Positions 52,224 to 64,000 of a DNA stretch of 64,000 nucleotides are shown here, one piece after another. The stretch is from NCBI GenBank assembly GCA_029207755.1, contig JARCOQ010000012.1, positions 2,040,001-2,104,000 on the forward strand, in the 5' to 3' direction. Numbering within the stretch: position 1 is the stretch's first letter; each line of letters starts with the position of its first letter. The notes beneath the pieces are model-generated. The model saw only the letters and a program-made list of their open reading frames with translations, was not told the origin of the DNA and made no database searches. The position numbers and the translations under genes are program-made. The stretch is from Chamaea fasciata (lineage: Eukaryota; Chordata; Aves; Passeriformes; Sylviidae).

Positions 52224-54519
52224 TGATACTGCACAGCTCCCGCTTCCCCACACAATGAAAACATTAATTTGCTATGAGATAATTTTTGACGTAAATGTAA
52301 AATGGTGCCCATTCGAACTCAGTAATGAAGCATGGTGCATTTCTACAGCTCCTAATTTGACTAGTTAAATGACTCCATTACGTGTCTAACAGACAGAAGC
52401 AAATAATTTCTGGTCAGTTGACGCTCACTTATCCGTATCATTTTACCCTGAAAATAAAGTCTCTAATCTACAGTTTCTTTGTCTTAGTTTTTTTTAATAT
52501 TATTAAAGCAAACATACTTAAATAAGAGAGATTAAAGCAACACAAACTAACAATTAAGGCTACAATACAGAAATCAAGTTTATATAATGTGGGAGGATGG
52601 ATCAAAAAAATTTAAAATTAAATAATAAATTAAATGACTGCTTATCTCTGTTACTTCCAGTATGAGATTTGACAACACTGCTATTTAGGAAAAGGAAAAT
52701 ATCTATCTATCTATCTTTCTCAAATTTTGAAAACCACTTTAAATGCAGCCCGCAAGTCTGCCTATAAAACTTCCCTGCACAACTTTGAGAATGTTTGGAA
52801 AGACTCTTTACAGTACAGAGCAATAAAATAAAAATGTTGCCTTAATAAATATCAGGTGATGAATAATTTTGCCCCGAGGAAAAAAATGGTTAATGCTGAA
52901 TCTTAATGTTCCTCATCTAAACGCTTTTTTCTTCCTGCTAAACACAAGTTTAGAATTAAAGCATATCACTTTACACATATTGCATGCATATTAGTGAGAC
53001 ACAGCTGCTTGTGCCCTACTCTTAAGAGCCATATGATTAAGTTATGGGATATCAGATAATCCAAAGTCCCTTTCTATTGGCCACCTTTTGCAGACAAAGG
53101 CTTTTTAGTTTTAAGTCCATTTAATGACAGAATGTCCAATTCTATAAATGTGTGAGTAATTCCAGTGGAACACCTGTGGCTCTCTCTGCTAGAATATAGA
53201 AGGAGAGATATAAAATGTCATTACAGTAACATTCAGTGTCTGACTTTAGCAAAAAATATTCACAATCAAGGCTGCCACTCTATCCCCGATGTATTCCATC
53301 ATGCTCGGGTTTCCATGGTCTCAGAGAAGTGAGTGTGAGCTTACATACCATATGTGGTACCAGCCTTCCTCGCAGTGGGGTGAGCTAAGGACAGAGCAGC
53401 AGTTTTCTGGTTGAAGTCACAGGTCCTGTGGGCTCATTTCCACCATGGTTTGTGGGGACAGAGGCATGTGACTCTCAGCAATATTTGTAAGGGAAAAGTA
53501 AAAGTATTCATACCAACCTCTCCTACCCTCAAATTCCGTACTCAACCTTGTTTTCATAGTTTGTTTTTTTTTTCTCTCCCCAAGGACTTAAACACTATTT
53601 GAGCAAGTTTTGTATGACTACGAGTTTCCTAGTGGCAGGGAAGGACAAACAGATTTTGGTGCATCTGGTGAACCATCCAGAAAACCTGAGTTTTCTGTTG
53701 ATGTTGTTTTTGCAGCCATGACGGTGGAAATGTTATGACCCAAATCTAACCACAGAGAGTTACATTAAAATTAATGGACTTCTTCATAGTAGCCATTTTT
53801 CAAGCAGGAACAGCATTCAAGGAGTTAGAGTTGGATTTACAACTAAAATATAAAGCTCAATATCGACATTCAATTTCAGCAGGGTTAATTTTGGGAGCGT
53901 GCTGGAAGTGTCAGTGGCTCACTGCTGCTCTCGAGGAAGGCAATGGCAAAACTCCCAGCTGACTTCAATGAGAGGAGGAGCAGCCCCTGAATGGAATAAA
54001 GGAGCAGAGGAAACAACTCCATACGGAAATGGCAAGTATTCAAAGATGAGTTCATATCAGCAGAAAATACACATGTGGCCTGACAAAAATACACGGAGGG
54101 TCAGAGAAGAGATGTCTGTCTTGGGAAATCCGAAACAGCAAAGCAGAAGATCTCAGGCTGAAAAGGAAGGATGGTCTGGGGGCAGCACAATGGCCTCAGC
54201 ACATCAAGCAGGATGGCTGGGTTTATCAAGGGCTGGGGTGCACATGGAGAGGATGGGACGGGGCCACCCTACACTGCACCTGCACCAACCAACTAACGCA
54301 GGCACCCAGCGTGGATCCACGACCTGCAAACACCAACACCTGGAGCAGCTACCAAAGACAAGAAAGATTCATAAATCGAAAAGTGGAAGCTGTAAAAATG
54401 CACTTCTTCAAGCAGCTAAAGTCTGAAAGAATACTGCAGATGGGATGACAGCCAGAATCTGGAAGGAAGAGGCAGAAGCAAGGGGATACTTTAGCAAATA
54501 TCTGTGGAACATCTTTGGA
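52224..54519 (-). other. Intron without a gene
   Basis: This is AT-rich, with an (ATCT)n microsatellite at 52701-52720. The 175-codon plus-strand frame at 53899-54426 has no recognisable domain. Part of it may be degenerate LINE sequence upstream of the remnant that follows. Confidence 0.4.
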
Positions 54520-54762
54520 AGCAGGGGAGGTAGCTGTGGACTGGAGGACTAATGTGACACCTATGTATAACAGCAGCTCTAGGGAAGATCGAGGAAATTA
54601 AACACCAGTCAGCCTGATTTCAGCAGTGGGAAAGATATTGGAAACACTAATCAGGGACAAAATAGAGAAAGTTATGATTTAATTAAAGATATTCAGCATG
54701 GATTCACAAAAGGGAGATCATACGTAACAAAACTAATAGAATATTTTGAAAAAAAATAACAC
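54520..54762 (+). mobile_element. Ancient CR1/L3-like LINE remnant, reverse transcriptase part
   Basis: Conceptual reading gives VDWRTNVTPMYN, then REDRGN-stop-TPVSLISAVGKILE. After a frameshift it gives IQHGFTKGRS and KLIEYF. These fit the order of the conserved LINE reverse transcriptase block (DWR..VTPIYKKG, GNYRPVSL, QHGF.KGRS). A stop replaces the expected tyrosine and frames shift, so it is dead. Divergence suggests an old L3/CR1 lineage. It ends in an A-rich patch (54748-54838). Confidence 0.75.
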
Positions 54763-57700
54763 CCCATGGGAAAAAAAATAAAACAAAAAACAAAAAATTA
54801 AAAAAATAATAATAAAAAAAAATCAAAATAATCAAAGGAAACTATGACCATGATTTACGTGGGCTCTCTGAAAGGTAGTGCCACATGATCCCCTAACAGG
54901 CTACAACGTCGTAAGTTCTGACGAGAGGCTGAGCTAAATAATGCATCACGACCCGGACAGCATGTGAGGGCACAGTGCTCTGCATGCTAACAGCAAGAGC
55001 AGAGTGTGCAAAGGGAGAGCTGGCCTGCCCCAAAGATCACTGCAGAACCTTGGTTCATTCAGCTTCTGTTTCAACAGCATGCAAAAAACGGGATGAAATT
55101 TATTCAGAGTAGGAAATGGAGGAGAAGCAGCAGACAATTTGAATGAAGGGACAATATATAAATAAAAAAATCCAGCCTGCCTTTTAGTGAGCAGGGAAAG
55201 TGATGGGATATGATTCAATAGAGAAAAAATGTCAAGTGACATAGTGGTAAGAACAAAAGGCAGACAACACTCGCAGCTCTTCTTAGTGAAGGCAGAAGGG
55301 GCAGAAGAAGGGTGAGAAATGAGAAATTAAACTCAAAAGCTTAGAACTCAATGTCAGCATCAAAAGAAGCAGAGATATATCTAGAATTTCCAAACTGACT
55401 AACTGTGCAAAATCATTCCTGTGCTCTTTAACGGGACAACAAGGAAATATTTTCTGTACGATACCCCCTACCTTTATCACTGGGCCTATACAGAACATCC
55501 AAAAAGCCAAGTGACAAAATTATCCCAGTTAGTTAGGAAACAAACCAGGTCAGTATTCCTTAGAAGCCCAGGTGGGGATAACACCAGTGCTGAAGTAGCC
55601 TCAAGTTACAGCCCTATTTAAGAACAAGCGGGCACGAGCTGAAGCTAAGGAAAAGCAGGCACTAATGGAATTTAAGTGGATTTCTTTACACAGAGATGAT
55701 AGTCAATGTCACGCACAACCCAGGGCAGCATTAGCAACCTGTGGAAAAATATTACACCGTGACTCACTCAGAACAAAAGCCAAACAGTGCAATTATGTTC
55801 CTGACTTTTCATCCTTCAGTACTTTAAAACTATGAGAGCTGCTATTCAAATGAAATATTATAAAATAAAGACTGTTAATTTGTATCATGGGCCAGGAAAA
55901 AAATGTAAGCCAGCTGAAATCTGCAAATTTTCATGCACATAACATGTGAAAGCAGGTAACTGAGAAGTGCCAGAGGATGCACGAAGAACCACCCCACAGC
56001 TGAGCTGCCAAAAAACCCCACTGCCCAGCAGCCTCTGCAGTCTGCCCTCATACCCAGCTCACTTCAGCTACTTTGGTGGGGAGGTCTATTATTTCCCAAG
56101 CAAAAAATATATCCCAAAAAAAGATGATACGGGAATACTCTTCATGATGTTCCTGCCTTAAAAACCCAGCATGAAGTTACTAGAAATGGGAGGCCAGAAA
56201 TTCTGTTGCTCCAACTACCGCGGAAACAAATGGGATTTACACGCAACAGTACAGCCACAGTGCAAGTGACAGACTGGTATCTACAGTTGTCTGTAACTCA
56301 AAGGACAGCCCTTTTTGCCTAGCTCATAATGCGTGTTTGTTCTTGAGTGTTTTCAGGGCTACACCTTCAGGGCATAGCCTTAAAAACAGTGATTTGTAGT
56401 GGAAGTCCCAAGAGATGTGACATCGTCACCCACTGCATGCACAATGTGATAAATACTGGAAATACACCAGACTAAGAGGGGGATCAATAGGAAGGAAAGG
56501 GAGGGTGAAGAAGGAGACAGAAGCCAGTTCACTACACTCAAGCAGCAGGAGAAGGGCTCTATGTTACAGGTGCTGTGTCCTGGCTGCCCCACACCTGCCC
56601 TTCCCTCCCTTGTTTCTTAGGAAGTCACATCCATTCCTAACAGGAGACACACATTATTTTTTTTCCCATTCTGTAAACGTTACCAACACCCCACTTCATG
56701 CTGGGACACGAGGTGAGTTCGGAGTCTCTTGCAGTGTGGAGAGGAAAGGTGGCGATCCCACTGCCTGCCAGCACACTCCTTCGTGGGTTACCCCAAAAAC
56801 AGGAGGGGGTGGTTTGGGCAGAGCACCCAAACCACGAGGATATTTTACTCCGAGCAAAGCAGACATCTCTGTCCACACTCCCACCACCCATGCAGAAAAA
56901 GGACAGCATGAAGTTACAGCTATGGAAACTCACACAAACTTTACTTTAATTCACAACCAAGCCAAGTGCAGAGCCCCTTAACTACAACCAGACCCATGAA
57001 CGTGAGGTGTCTAGAATGAAAACAAAGGGTTAAAATACCTGTCTGGGTTTTTTCTTGAAAATCAGTCATTGAGAATCATCTGTCAGTAAGACAAAATTAA
57101 TTACTACATGTAAAATTGAAAAAAAAAAAAAGCAACATAAATTTAAATATTACATAATATTACAAAAATGTTCATAAAATCCTATTGTTAATGATGCATG
57201 TTCACCTTTCTAATACTCAAACTAACCAAGATTATTATACCCAATTTGCAATAATCAAAAACGGGAGGAAAAGAAAGGACTTTTTTTTTTTTAATTACTT
57301 TGTCTGACTTTAGAGGCTTTGGAAAAAGCCTCAAATTACAGTAACTTGCAAAATTCAGTCATATTTTTGAATACTATTCAAGGGCTGGTGCTGAAGAAAT
57401 TGCTGAAGTCTAAATGTTAGACATTTATGCTTAACAAAGCTAGTAAATAGAAGCCTTAACTACTTCATTCACTCAAAGGCAATTATTGCACTTCTCTTGC
57501 AAGTATTTTACTAATCTATGCATAGTTAGTCTTACTTAGGCATTAAATCAATTACTGGTAATATATTAAATATGTTCTTAAGTTTAACATGCAAATATAG
57601 TTCTGCACTGGAGTTTTAAGGCCTTTTTTGGAGACATTTGTACGTGTTTACATGAAAAGGGCTTTAAAAATTTGGCAGCAAATAGATGCACAAGTTTCTT

Positions 57701-59999
57701 ACAGCAGAGACACAAACCTCCCACACATCCCAGGCCAGCACCCAGATGCTACAGGATTGAAAGTCAAGAATCAGGAGAAACGCCTTCCACCTCCAAAAAA
57801 AAGGTTAAAAAACATATATCCTAACCAGCATAATATATGGAGTGCTACCTCCAGCTGGGATAATTTTTAAATTAATAATTTTTTAAAAAAGGCACTCAGC
57901 AGTCCTTGAGACATTAAGTCTGAACACCAAAAGCTAACAGGATGATAAGGGAGTAAGTTCAGCAGAAGCTGGCTACATTCACCCCTGTAAGACACTGCTG
58001 GGTGCCTCGAGGGGCTGAACAGCCTTTTTATTGTGGTTCCAAAGAGGGGCTTTGGCATTGTGCAGTGCAAGTCCAGAAGGTATATCTCCCTCAGGAATAA
58101 CCCATCAGAACCTTGATATACAGAGCTTCTGCTGATAGAGAAACAGGTATAAAAATAATAAAAATTTTCAAAAAAACTTAACAACTCCTGAATTTAGCCA
58201 AAAGCTTTTTTAAAAAAAATAATCGAAGGGTACAGAACCATTAATATTCCCCTGCACCCAGAGGACATCTCCCAGCTGAGTGTCAGACTGCCACTGGTCA
58301 CTGCCCTTGGTCAAGACCAGGTATCACCAAAGCATGGAACCTCAGAGATCAGAGAGCAAGGTATGGGCACAGTGTCTGCTGTGAAAAGAGACGGCATAAA
58401 GATCGTTCCTGAGGGCTTCCTTCCGTAAAACTTCCATAAAAAATAAAGAAATAAATGAATAAATAAATAAATAAAAATTAAAAAGCTTTAATAACAACTG
58501 CTAAGGCTGTAGAGTCCAAAGAAGTCCTGTGTTAACTGTGCAGAAAGTTGGGGGTGCTCACACAGCAGGGAGCTTTTGAGGAAGCTGTTCGTCCCCACCT
58601 GGACCAGCACCAATAAATCACTAGTTCCTTCTTGGACCCAGTTTCCTCAATCAAGAAAGCTGAGACTACAAATTGCTATTAAGAATTGGAAGGAAAAAGT
58701 GTCTTTTTGTTGAAGACATGAAGGGGAGGGGGGTGAATAGTAAAGCAGCAGAAAATGGGGATTGGTTGCCAAACTGGAAAAATCAATTATTCTACTGAAC
58801 AACACTAGTTACAAATATAGCTGCCTCTATCCCTCCTCCTCCTCCTCCATTGAACAAATTGTTAAAAGAACCAACAATCTGTTGAACGACAACCCCCGGT
58901 ATGGTGTCATCATTTAAAAAGTGAACACAGAAAAAGTCTTGTTAAAAAGGAGGCACAAAGCTCCAGACACTATTTTGGATTCGCCCTGGGTGAATCCCTG
59001 TGTTCATTTTGTTGAGTTTAAAGCAGCCATTCTGAACTGGGTGTTTGATCATATCAATGCAAATAAATGCTTGAAAAGCACCCAAAACAGCCCAGATCAT
59101 GACAATAGTGTTTGGAATTGATCCATCTAAAAGCAAATTCCCACAGTCGCTTAGCCCCCCATGTAAGATCATCTTCACTTGATTGTTTGGGGTTTTTTTT
59201 TTCTTTTAAGCATATAACGGCATTGTCTTTAGTCCAATTATTTCACTTTTAAATGCAAAATGAGGCTTCAAAACCAGCTGATAAATGCTTCTCTTCATGC
59301 AGGATGAATAAAAACCTGGTGGTGACACACCAGGTTGGCAGCATTGTAGAGCAAGGTCCTGCGGGTTTCTTTGCAAAAACTGCTCCAGCATTAGAGGCGG
59401 ACAAAGGAAAATAGTGGGAATTTTTCTTCCGTGCCACATTGTTGATTAGGGTAGTGTTGAATGAAATGGGAGGTGTCAGTAAGGTGAGGCTGCAGTGTGG
59501 GGGTGAGCTTTGGCTCAGGCAGGATGGGTGCTGAGAGCAGGGACCCGATGGGCAGCAGCAGGGCTGGGCACCCACAGGCAACTGCAGCATTCTCATTTCT
59601 TTGAAGTGGTTTTGCCTTTTTACTGTTAAAACAGTGGTCTGGTAAAGGTAAGGGATGCTATACTGAGGGATAACGAGTATTTCCAAGATAAAGCAGACCA
59701 GTGGTGTGCCACACCAAAGACCACGGCCAACACACCGTTACAAAGGCTCCTGGTTTGGCCATCTCACCCCAAGCTATGATTTTTTTAACATTTCCAGCCC
59801 ATGGCAGGTGGGTTTGCGTGTCTGTTAATAAAACATGGATCTCATGGCAGGCTTCAAAGCCATCTTTACACTTGTACTTTCAGGCACTTACTACAAGGAG
59901 CACACTCATGCCAATATACTTCATTTGCCAGGCTGATAAAATAAATAATTCTGGACACCGTTCCTGCTTTCTTTTCTTTGTCAGATGACTACATTAAAA
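54763..59999 (-). other. Intron without a gene
   Basis: This is AT-rich with A-rich text to 54838, an (AAAT)n tract at 58439-58480 and (CCT)n at 58832-58848. The frame at 56505-56981 (plus) has no recognisable domain. Confidence 0.45.
58439..58480 (+). repeat. (AAAT)n microsatellite
   Basis: This is an imperfect AAAT tetranucleotide run with one GAAT variant. Confidence 0.85.
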
Positions 60000-60230
60000 G
60001 AACACGCTAAAAATCTACGAATCCTAATAGCTGTTGAGCATTCGGCAGATGGTACCATCTAGACCCAGCTAATTCGAGGCCAAGCAGTCTAAATCCCTGT
60101 TTCAGACAAGGAATAAAATTTAATAGTGAAATAGTGGGGTGAAAACGATGGGAGAATTGAGGGGATCGTCTCATCGTCATCATTCCCTTTGCTTGGAAAA
60201 TAAAGGGCAGTAACTGTTCTTGGTGGCAGA
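60000..60230. promoter_or_regulatory. Candidate conserved non-coding element
   Basis: This is complex repeat-free sequence with retained CpGs (CATTCGGCAGATGG, TAATTCGAGG, AAAACGATGGG, GGATCGTCTCATCGTCATC). It reads like an enhancer in texture only. Confidence 0.22.
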
Positions 60231-62457
60231 GGTTTGACCAATGCGCCAACAAAAAAAACTGAACCTGATTCCCCATCTATTCTGAAAAAATGCCATTTCA
60301 GGAGTCACGTGTGATTTACAAAGGGGCAAAGGGATGCAAGTCAGCCTTAATTCCACCTTTGCTCTACAAGAATATCTTTAAAACCGTAAACTGTGGAAAT
60401 TAAAACAGTTTCCAAAATATTTACCCTAAGAAAATATGCCACAGCTGAACTGTGCATAGAAACTGCTATTTTCTGTTCATACTTTTAAAGCTATTTTTTA
60501 AATTCTTTTTAATGAGGAGAGCTACTTTTCAGGGTGGAAAGCACAGCAAAACTGGAAAAAAAAACCCAGAATGATTCCCAAGTACAAAGTGCAATGAAAG
60601 GCTGTATATGCTTTTCATGTAAGCATACATTAATGCCTTCCATATTGTTAAAACTTGCTCATCACTGAACTACTCTACATGTAACTAAATTACAAATGGC
60701 TCAATGATAACAAAACATAGCAAATTAAGACAGAATCAGGTCAGACTTCTGTTTGAATTATCTAACTGAGTCTCTAACCTGGCACAGTATTTGGCCATAG
60801 TCAAAAATACATTAAACACACACCAGCATATTTATATACATACACATATATATGTCTGTGATTGTGAAAAAATGCATTAGGAAAAAAAAAATAAAAAAGA
60901 AGACAAAATGCACAGGAGCCAAAATCCATGTGCCAAGGGAATGAGGGGAGGGGAAACAGGACACATTTAGACCAAGACTCCTTAATTTTGGGTGCAATCA
61001 GAACCTGCCCCCCCAAAAAAAACCCAACGAAAAGGAACAAAACAAAACCAAACCACATTGAGATGCAAGACAAAGCATTTGCATCTTTGGATACCTGATT
61101 TGTTCCTGTCATCAGGGAGGTAGACACCAGCTCAGATACTCAGGGACTGTGTGAAATTATAGGCAGAAATCACAGTAAAAAATGCTAAAGGCAGTGATCA
61201 GACTAAAAGGTTCATTGCAAGGAGAAGGTAGTAATACTGCACATTAATGAAAGCCTGGACCTATCACCTGCTGTAATAATTATCATGCTAATATGGGGGG
61301 TTGCCTCGGTTTGTGGTTTTTGGCATTCCCATTACTACCAGAAACTGCAAATTCAAACACTCTATGTGTAGCATAAATGAAAAGATTCTCACCTTAATGC
61401 TGTGCAGAAGAAATAAATTATGTTTGGTTTTCTCTCTTTTTTTTCTTTTTCTTTTTTTTTTTTTCATTTTCACTTTTAAATTTCCTTTGACTGGGTGAAC
61501 CTCAGGCTATGGAAATGCACGCAGGCATTGTAGCTGTGCAGATACCAGCATACAAATCTCTTCTGTACAGGAAACACATCAACACTAATCCATTTTCTGT
61601 ACAAAATGTAAAACTTCACATGTTCTGTTCAAGCTCATTACTGACTAGTATCTTAAGCTTGTCAAGTGTTCTAAAGGAGCTTTCCAAGAGAAGTTTGTAG
61701 TTAAGCATATGGTAAGCTCGTCCAGTCCATATGACTGGTTGAGCATCGACCACTACTGTTGATACAGTTTCCCTCAATATTATGACAGTATTTGTCAATG
61801 AAAATTAAATTGCTGTCAAACTTTTCCCACTAAACTTACAGCACAGCACTCAGAGAGAGCCAGCTTCATGACTCAAGCCAATAAGGCCTCTTCTAAACAC
61901 TCCTCTTTTTTTTATCCATTTGTGGAAAATTCCCTCTGGATTTATTTCTGACTTTTGAAATAACCTATAAAGGTTTTCCAGAACTTTCTGTGGAAAAAAT
62001 CTGTGAAGCCATATTTAATGCATTTACTGTCTTTTCTTACAGTCAGTAAAAATCACACGCAGCAATATCTGGGTGATCTGTAAGGGCAGGTGCTTACAGA
62101 CTGTAGAACGCGTGACAACACTGTGCCAAACTTGAGGAATCACACATGGATGCAATGTGTCCTGCTCATGTGCACAAATATCTGCTTGAGCTTCATTTTT
62201 GGAGGGAACAGTGACATAATGAGAAAAGCCTTGAAAAACCTAGACCAAACGGGTTCAAAAAATAACAATCACAGTTTTATTATCTTTGAAGTAATTCTAA
62301 GGATTTGGTGAAATATTGCATGTTTTAAACAAACATGCTGCAGGTTTCTTCTTCACCTTTTGTTTTCAAATGCTGAAAAAAAATCCCTGCAAACAAAGTA
62401 CTTTATAACTTCCTCAGCAATTATGTCAATGAAGGCTGTTTCTTAATCAATTTTAAA

Positions 62458-62460
<3 letters not shown>
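60231..62460 (-). other. Intron without a gene
   Basis: This is AT-rich with an A/C tract at 61008-61056 and a T-rich tract at 61437-61470. No exon or transposon is recognised. Confidence 0.45.

Positions 62461-62499
<39 letters not shown>
62461..62499 (+). repeat. Poly(A) run of 39
   Basis: This is the longest homopolymer in the window: 39 uninterrupted As (preceded by ACTT). No target-site duplication or retroposon body was recognised beside it. Confidence 0.92.
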
Positions 62500-62501
<2 letters not shown>

Positions 62502-64000
62502 GGCATTATAGCTATTTCTATGTTTTGGGGGTTTTTTTAATATCACATTAAAAAAAAGGTGTAATAGAAGATGTCAACAGTGAATAAGCAGTCTGGGAAG
62601 AAAAAATATGTACCAAGAACACAAGAATGGCATTAATTGCCGTAGGTACTGAGAGTTGCTGGTTTTAGTTTGTGTTTTACCATCTCCCTTCTACATATAA
62701 ATCTGGTCTCAGCTACAGGAAAATACTTCTAAGATTGATTTATATAATCATTCTGGAATTGTACTTCTTTGCTGCCATTCTCCTGACTTCATTTCTCATT
62801 AGCTGACACAGCCAGTGCATGAGGACCAGCAAACCGATGCTCTTTGATACTTGCTAAAACGCGCACCACCAAATTTTAGAAACTGCCCCTGCTGCTGCTG
62901 TGCCTGTGGTGGGGAGCAGGTCCGAGTTTGGGCTGGGCAGACCGCACTGAGGACATCCCAAGGCACGTCTCACACCTGGCACAGGTGATTTCCAGAGTCC
63001 AGCAAAAGCTAAGCTCCCCTTGGAGGCTCCCAGGGTCTGCTGGGGGTGCCTGGGAGGGCTGGTCTGCAAGATGCTGCCATGGGAATAAAGGGTCTCCAAG
63101 CCCAGCACCAGGTGGGGCAGGTGCAGGTCCAGGGACCACCTCACCCTGGGACTTTGGTCCGCAGCTCTAATTGTGTTATTAAAACAGTCCTACTCAAACA
63201 GATGGGCACTCTTTCCATCCAAACACAGGAGATAGCAAATACCTTACGTCTCCATGTCCTTCCATTACCAGGTGCTTCAGTTTGATTTTTCTACTCTAAC
63301 GGATCGAGTACATATGAAAATTTTGATGTGGTAGGAAATCAGAAGTCGAGATGTTTTTCTCTTTCCTATTCTGAGGCTGCAGAAATACAAATCAGCAACA
63401 GTGAGGCTTTTCTTCTTTAGGGATCCTTTTGTAAGGGACAGGGGATAGTGCTCAAGGTCATTGGCTTTTGTGTTTTTGACGAAATTATTTGTCTGTTCTT
63501 AAATTCAATGGGCAATTTCAGTAGCAGCCACTTCCAAAAGCCTAAATTTGGCAGTTTGTAATACTTAGTCAGTCTGTTGGGAAGGCAGCAATGTCCCTAA
63601 AATACAGATATGGAATTAAAATATGGAGCAGAACAATGACTCTATTTGTCTCTTATATGGAGACACATACACAGAGATTACTCAGATGGAAAAAGGGATA
63701 TAAGAAGAATCCCAGAAATGACAAGTGCACATTAAGCATCATCATGTTTTAGACTGAGATATTTCTTTGAGAAATTATTTGCAACTCGGAGCTGTACCTC
63801 TGCAGCACACACATGGCTTGGGTATGATGAGCAATTGGAGCAGAGATTAGCTGGAGACTCTAGCAGAGAAAAATGGGAGCAGACTGATACATATCTATGT
63901 TCAAAGGTGATAATGTCACCCTGGCCCATCACAATTTCAGTAGGCTGATGGTGGAATTTAAGCCTCTCTCATATCGAGTACACAAAGAGGTACATCTTGG
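62500..64000 (-). other. Intron without a gene
   Basis: This is AT-rich except for a GC-richer block at about 62880-63165, where both strands have open frames up to 96 codons without recognisable domains. The window ends inside the presumed ZNF536 intron. Confidence 0.45.

Noticed and set aside
53899..54426. Plus-strand 175-codon frame
   Set aside because: No recognisable domain, no splice context, and a position just upstream of a LINE remnant. Best explained as chance or decayed repeat.
56505..56981. Plus-strand 158-codon frame
   Set aside because: Low-complexity proline/threonine-rich reading without family resemblance. The opposite strand is also open.

Overview
The window looks like bird nuclear DNA, most likely from a songbird-type genome. 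It is AT-rich and almost free of coding sequence. Its interspersed repeats are few and are dominated by 3' fragments of CR1 LINEs with the avian-type tail, alongside many short A-rich tracts and microsatellites. I see no bacterial operons, no ribosome binding sites and no dense coding. Most open frames here are short chance frames.

The one gene I can support lies at the left end on the minus strand. Positions 547-782 form a terminal coding exon. It opens with a good splice acceptor, encodes one complete C2H2 zinc finger followed by a basic, then acidic tail, and ends in TGA. I assign it to ZNF536, an alternative, fully spliced C-terminus. The grounds are the finger sequence and the fit between its split glycine codon and the end of the known human protein. 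Its 3' UTR runs leftward through a CA/GT and TA-rich stretch to candidate polyadenylation signals at 215-220 and 138-143. If this is right, everything from 783 to 64000 is intron of that gene (the intron is over 63 kb), transcribed from right to left.

The intron contains four CR1 3' fragments (2282-2746 and 20041-20165 on plus; 23142-23255 and 37125-37527 on minus) and an ancient CR1/L3-like reverse transcriptase remnant (54520-54762). Its most striking structure is at 20452-21045. This is a minisatellite of 54 units of exactly 11 bp with no net length drift, strongly G-rich on the transcribed-gene strand. It abuts a small CpG island (21046-21275) that holds a near-consensus CTCF motif. Other points of interest are a 14-bp perfect-stem hairpin at 4281-4351, a 21-base G run at 34031-34051, several A/C-only tracts, and a handful of CpG-retaining stretches that could be conserved enhancers.

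No new multi-gene system is visible. The best leads are the alternative ZNF536 C-terminus, the minisatellite/CpG/CTCF block, and the hairpin. All calls come from reading the sequence. Family assignments rest on recalled knowledge and no alignment was run.
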